Shown here piece after piece: positions 63,991-64,000 of a stretch of 64,000 bases of DNA. The DNA is taken from positions 744,001 through 808,000 of the forward strand of contig NZ_CP062252.1 of assembly GCF_014863605.1 (NCBI RefSeq), in the 5' to 3' direction. The notes under the pieces were generated by a model. It made no database searches. It was given only the letters and a program-made list of their open reading frames with translations, and had not been told where the DNA came from. A program made the position numbers and the translations under genes. The stretch is from Pseudomonas allokribbensis. Its GTDB lineage: Bacteria; Pseudomonadota; Gammaproteobacteria; Pseudomonadales; Pseudomonadaceae. The stretch's first letter is position 1; the number at the start of each line of letters is the position of its first letter.

Positions 63991-64000
63991 AGAACGACTT

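Overview
The window is a gene-dense, GC-rich stretch that I read as chromosomal DNA of a fluorescent Pseudomonas (P. fluorescens group). Three things support this. The left end carries the ctpL-gcbA-DUF2333-Nudix-yciH-speA order that I know from P. aeruginosa PA4844-PA4839. A complete tad/Flp pilus locus carries the Pseudomonas-specific regulators PprA and PprB. Short palindromic repeats of the kind scattered through P. fluorescens genomes (GTGGGAGCGAGC-type and GTTCCCACGC-type) occur between genes. I saw no rRNA, tRNA, CRISPR array, prophage or insertion sequence.

Layout. 1-7160: start of a chemoreceptor (ctpL), the diguanylate cyclase gcbA, a DUF2333/Nudix operon, yciH and arginine decarboxylase speA. 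7304-9438: a two-gene type VI secretion remnant or mini-island (short VgrG plus DUF4123 adaptor) with no effector gene. 9458-13610: MATE exporter, small membrane protein, MazG-like pyrophosphohydrolase, the tRNA-modifying methyltransferase cmoM and two tandem DUF4136 lipoproteins. 13706-29179: the tad locus (tadG, pprA, tadF, fppA, pprB, a lone receiver, two flp genes, then rcpCA-tadZABCD and a DUF3613 protein). 29220-32572: a TpsB-type outer-membrane transporter and a very low-complexity repeat lipoprotein, both probably part of the cell-surface programme. 32923-36587: MaoC-FabG4-like reductase and a divergent thiolase. 36793-40080: a CACHE chemoreceptor and a RIO-type kinase. 40137-44929: an MFS gene, then a copper module (cueR, copA, an unknown periplasmic protein, copZ) with two clear CueR-type promoters. 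45047-51532: MFS exporters, quinone reductase/monooxygenase pair with divergent LysR, and an ArsR-like regulator. 51582-62871: a purine-salvage neighbourhood (adenine deaminase, 2OG-Fe dioxygenase, BMP-type binding protein, 8-oxoguanine deaminase, and the two permeases and ATPase of the matching ABC importer), interrupted by a Ca2+/H+ antiporter, an SDR, a MerR regulator and a membrane protein. 62872-63408: a non-coding region with three perfect DnaA boxes and an AT-rich core. 63409-63990: yigZ.

How it works together. The tad block builds the Flp pilus: FppA processes Flp, TadF and related pseudopilins, RcpA/RcpC form the outer-membrane channel, TadA/TadB/TadC form the motor platform, TadZ positions it, TadD is the pilotin-like lipoprotein, and PprA/PprB control expression. 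GcbA (c-di-GMP synthesis) and the TpsB/repeat-lipoprotein pair fit the same attachment lifestyle. The copper genes form a self-contained CueR regulon. The purine genes predict import and deamination of free purine bases, including oxidised guanine. The most interesting open questions are the repeat lipoprotein beside an orphan TpsB, the DnaA-box cluster, the effector-less VgrG/adaptor pair and the unknown gene lying between the two CueR promoters. All coordinates were read by eye; family assignments rest on motif recognition, not on database searches.
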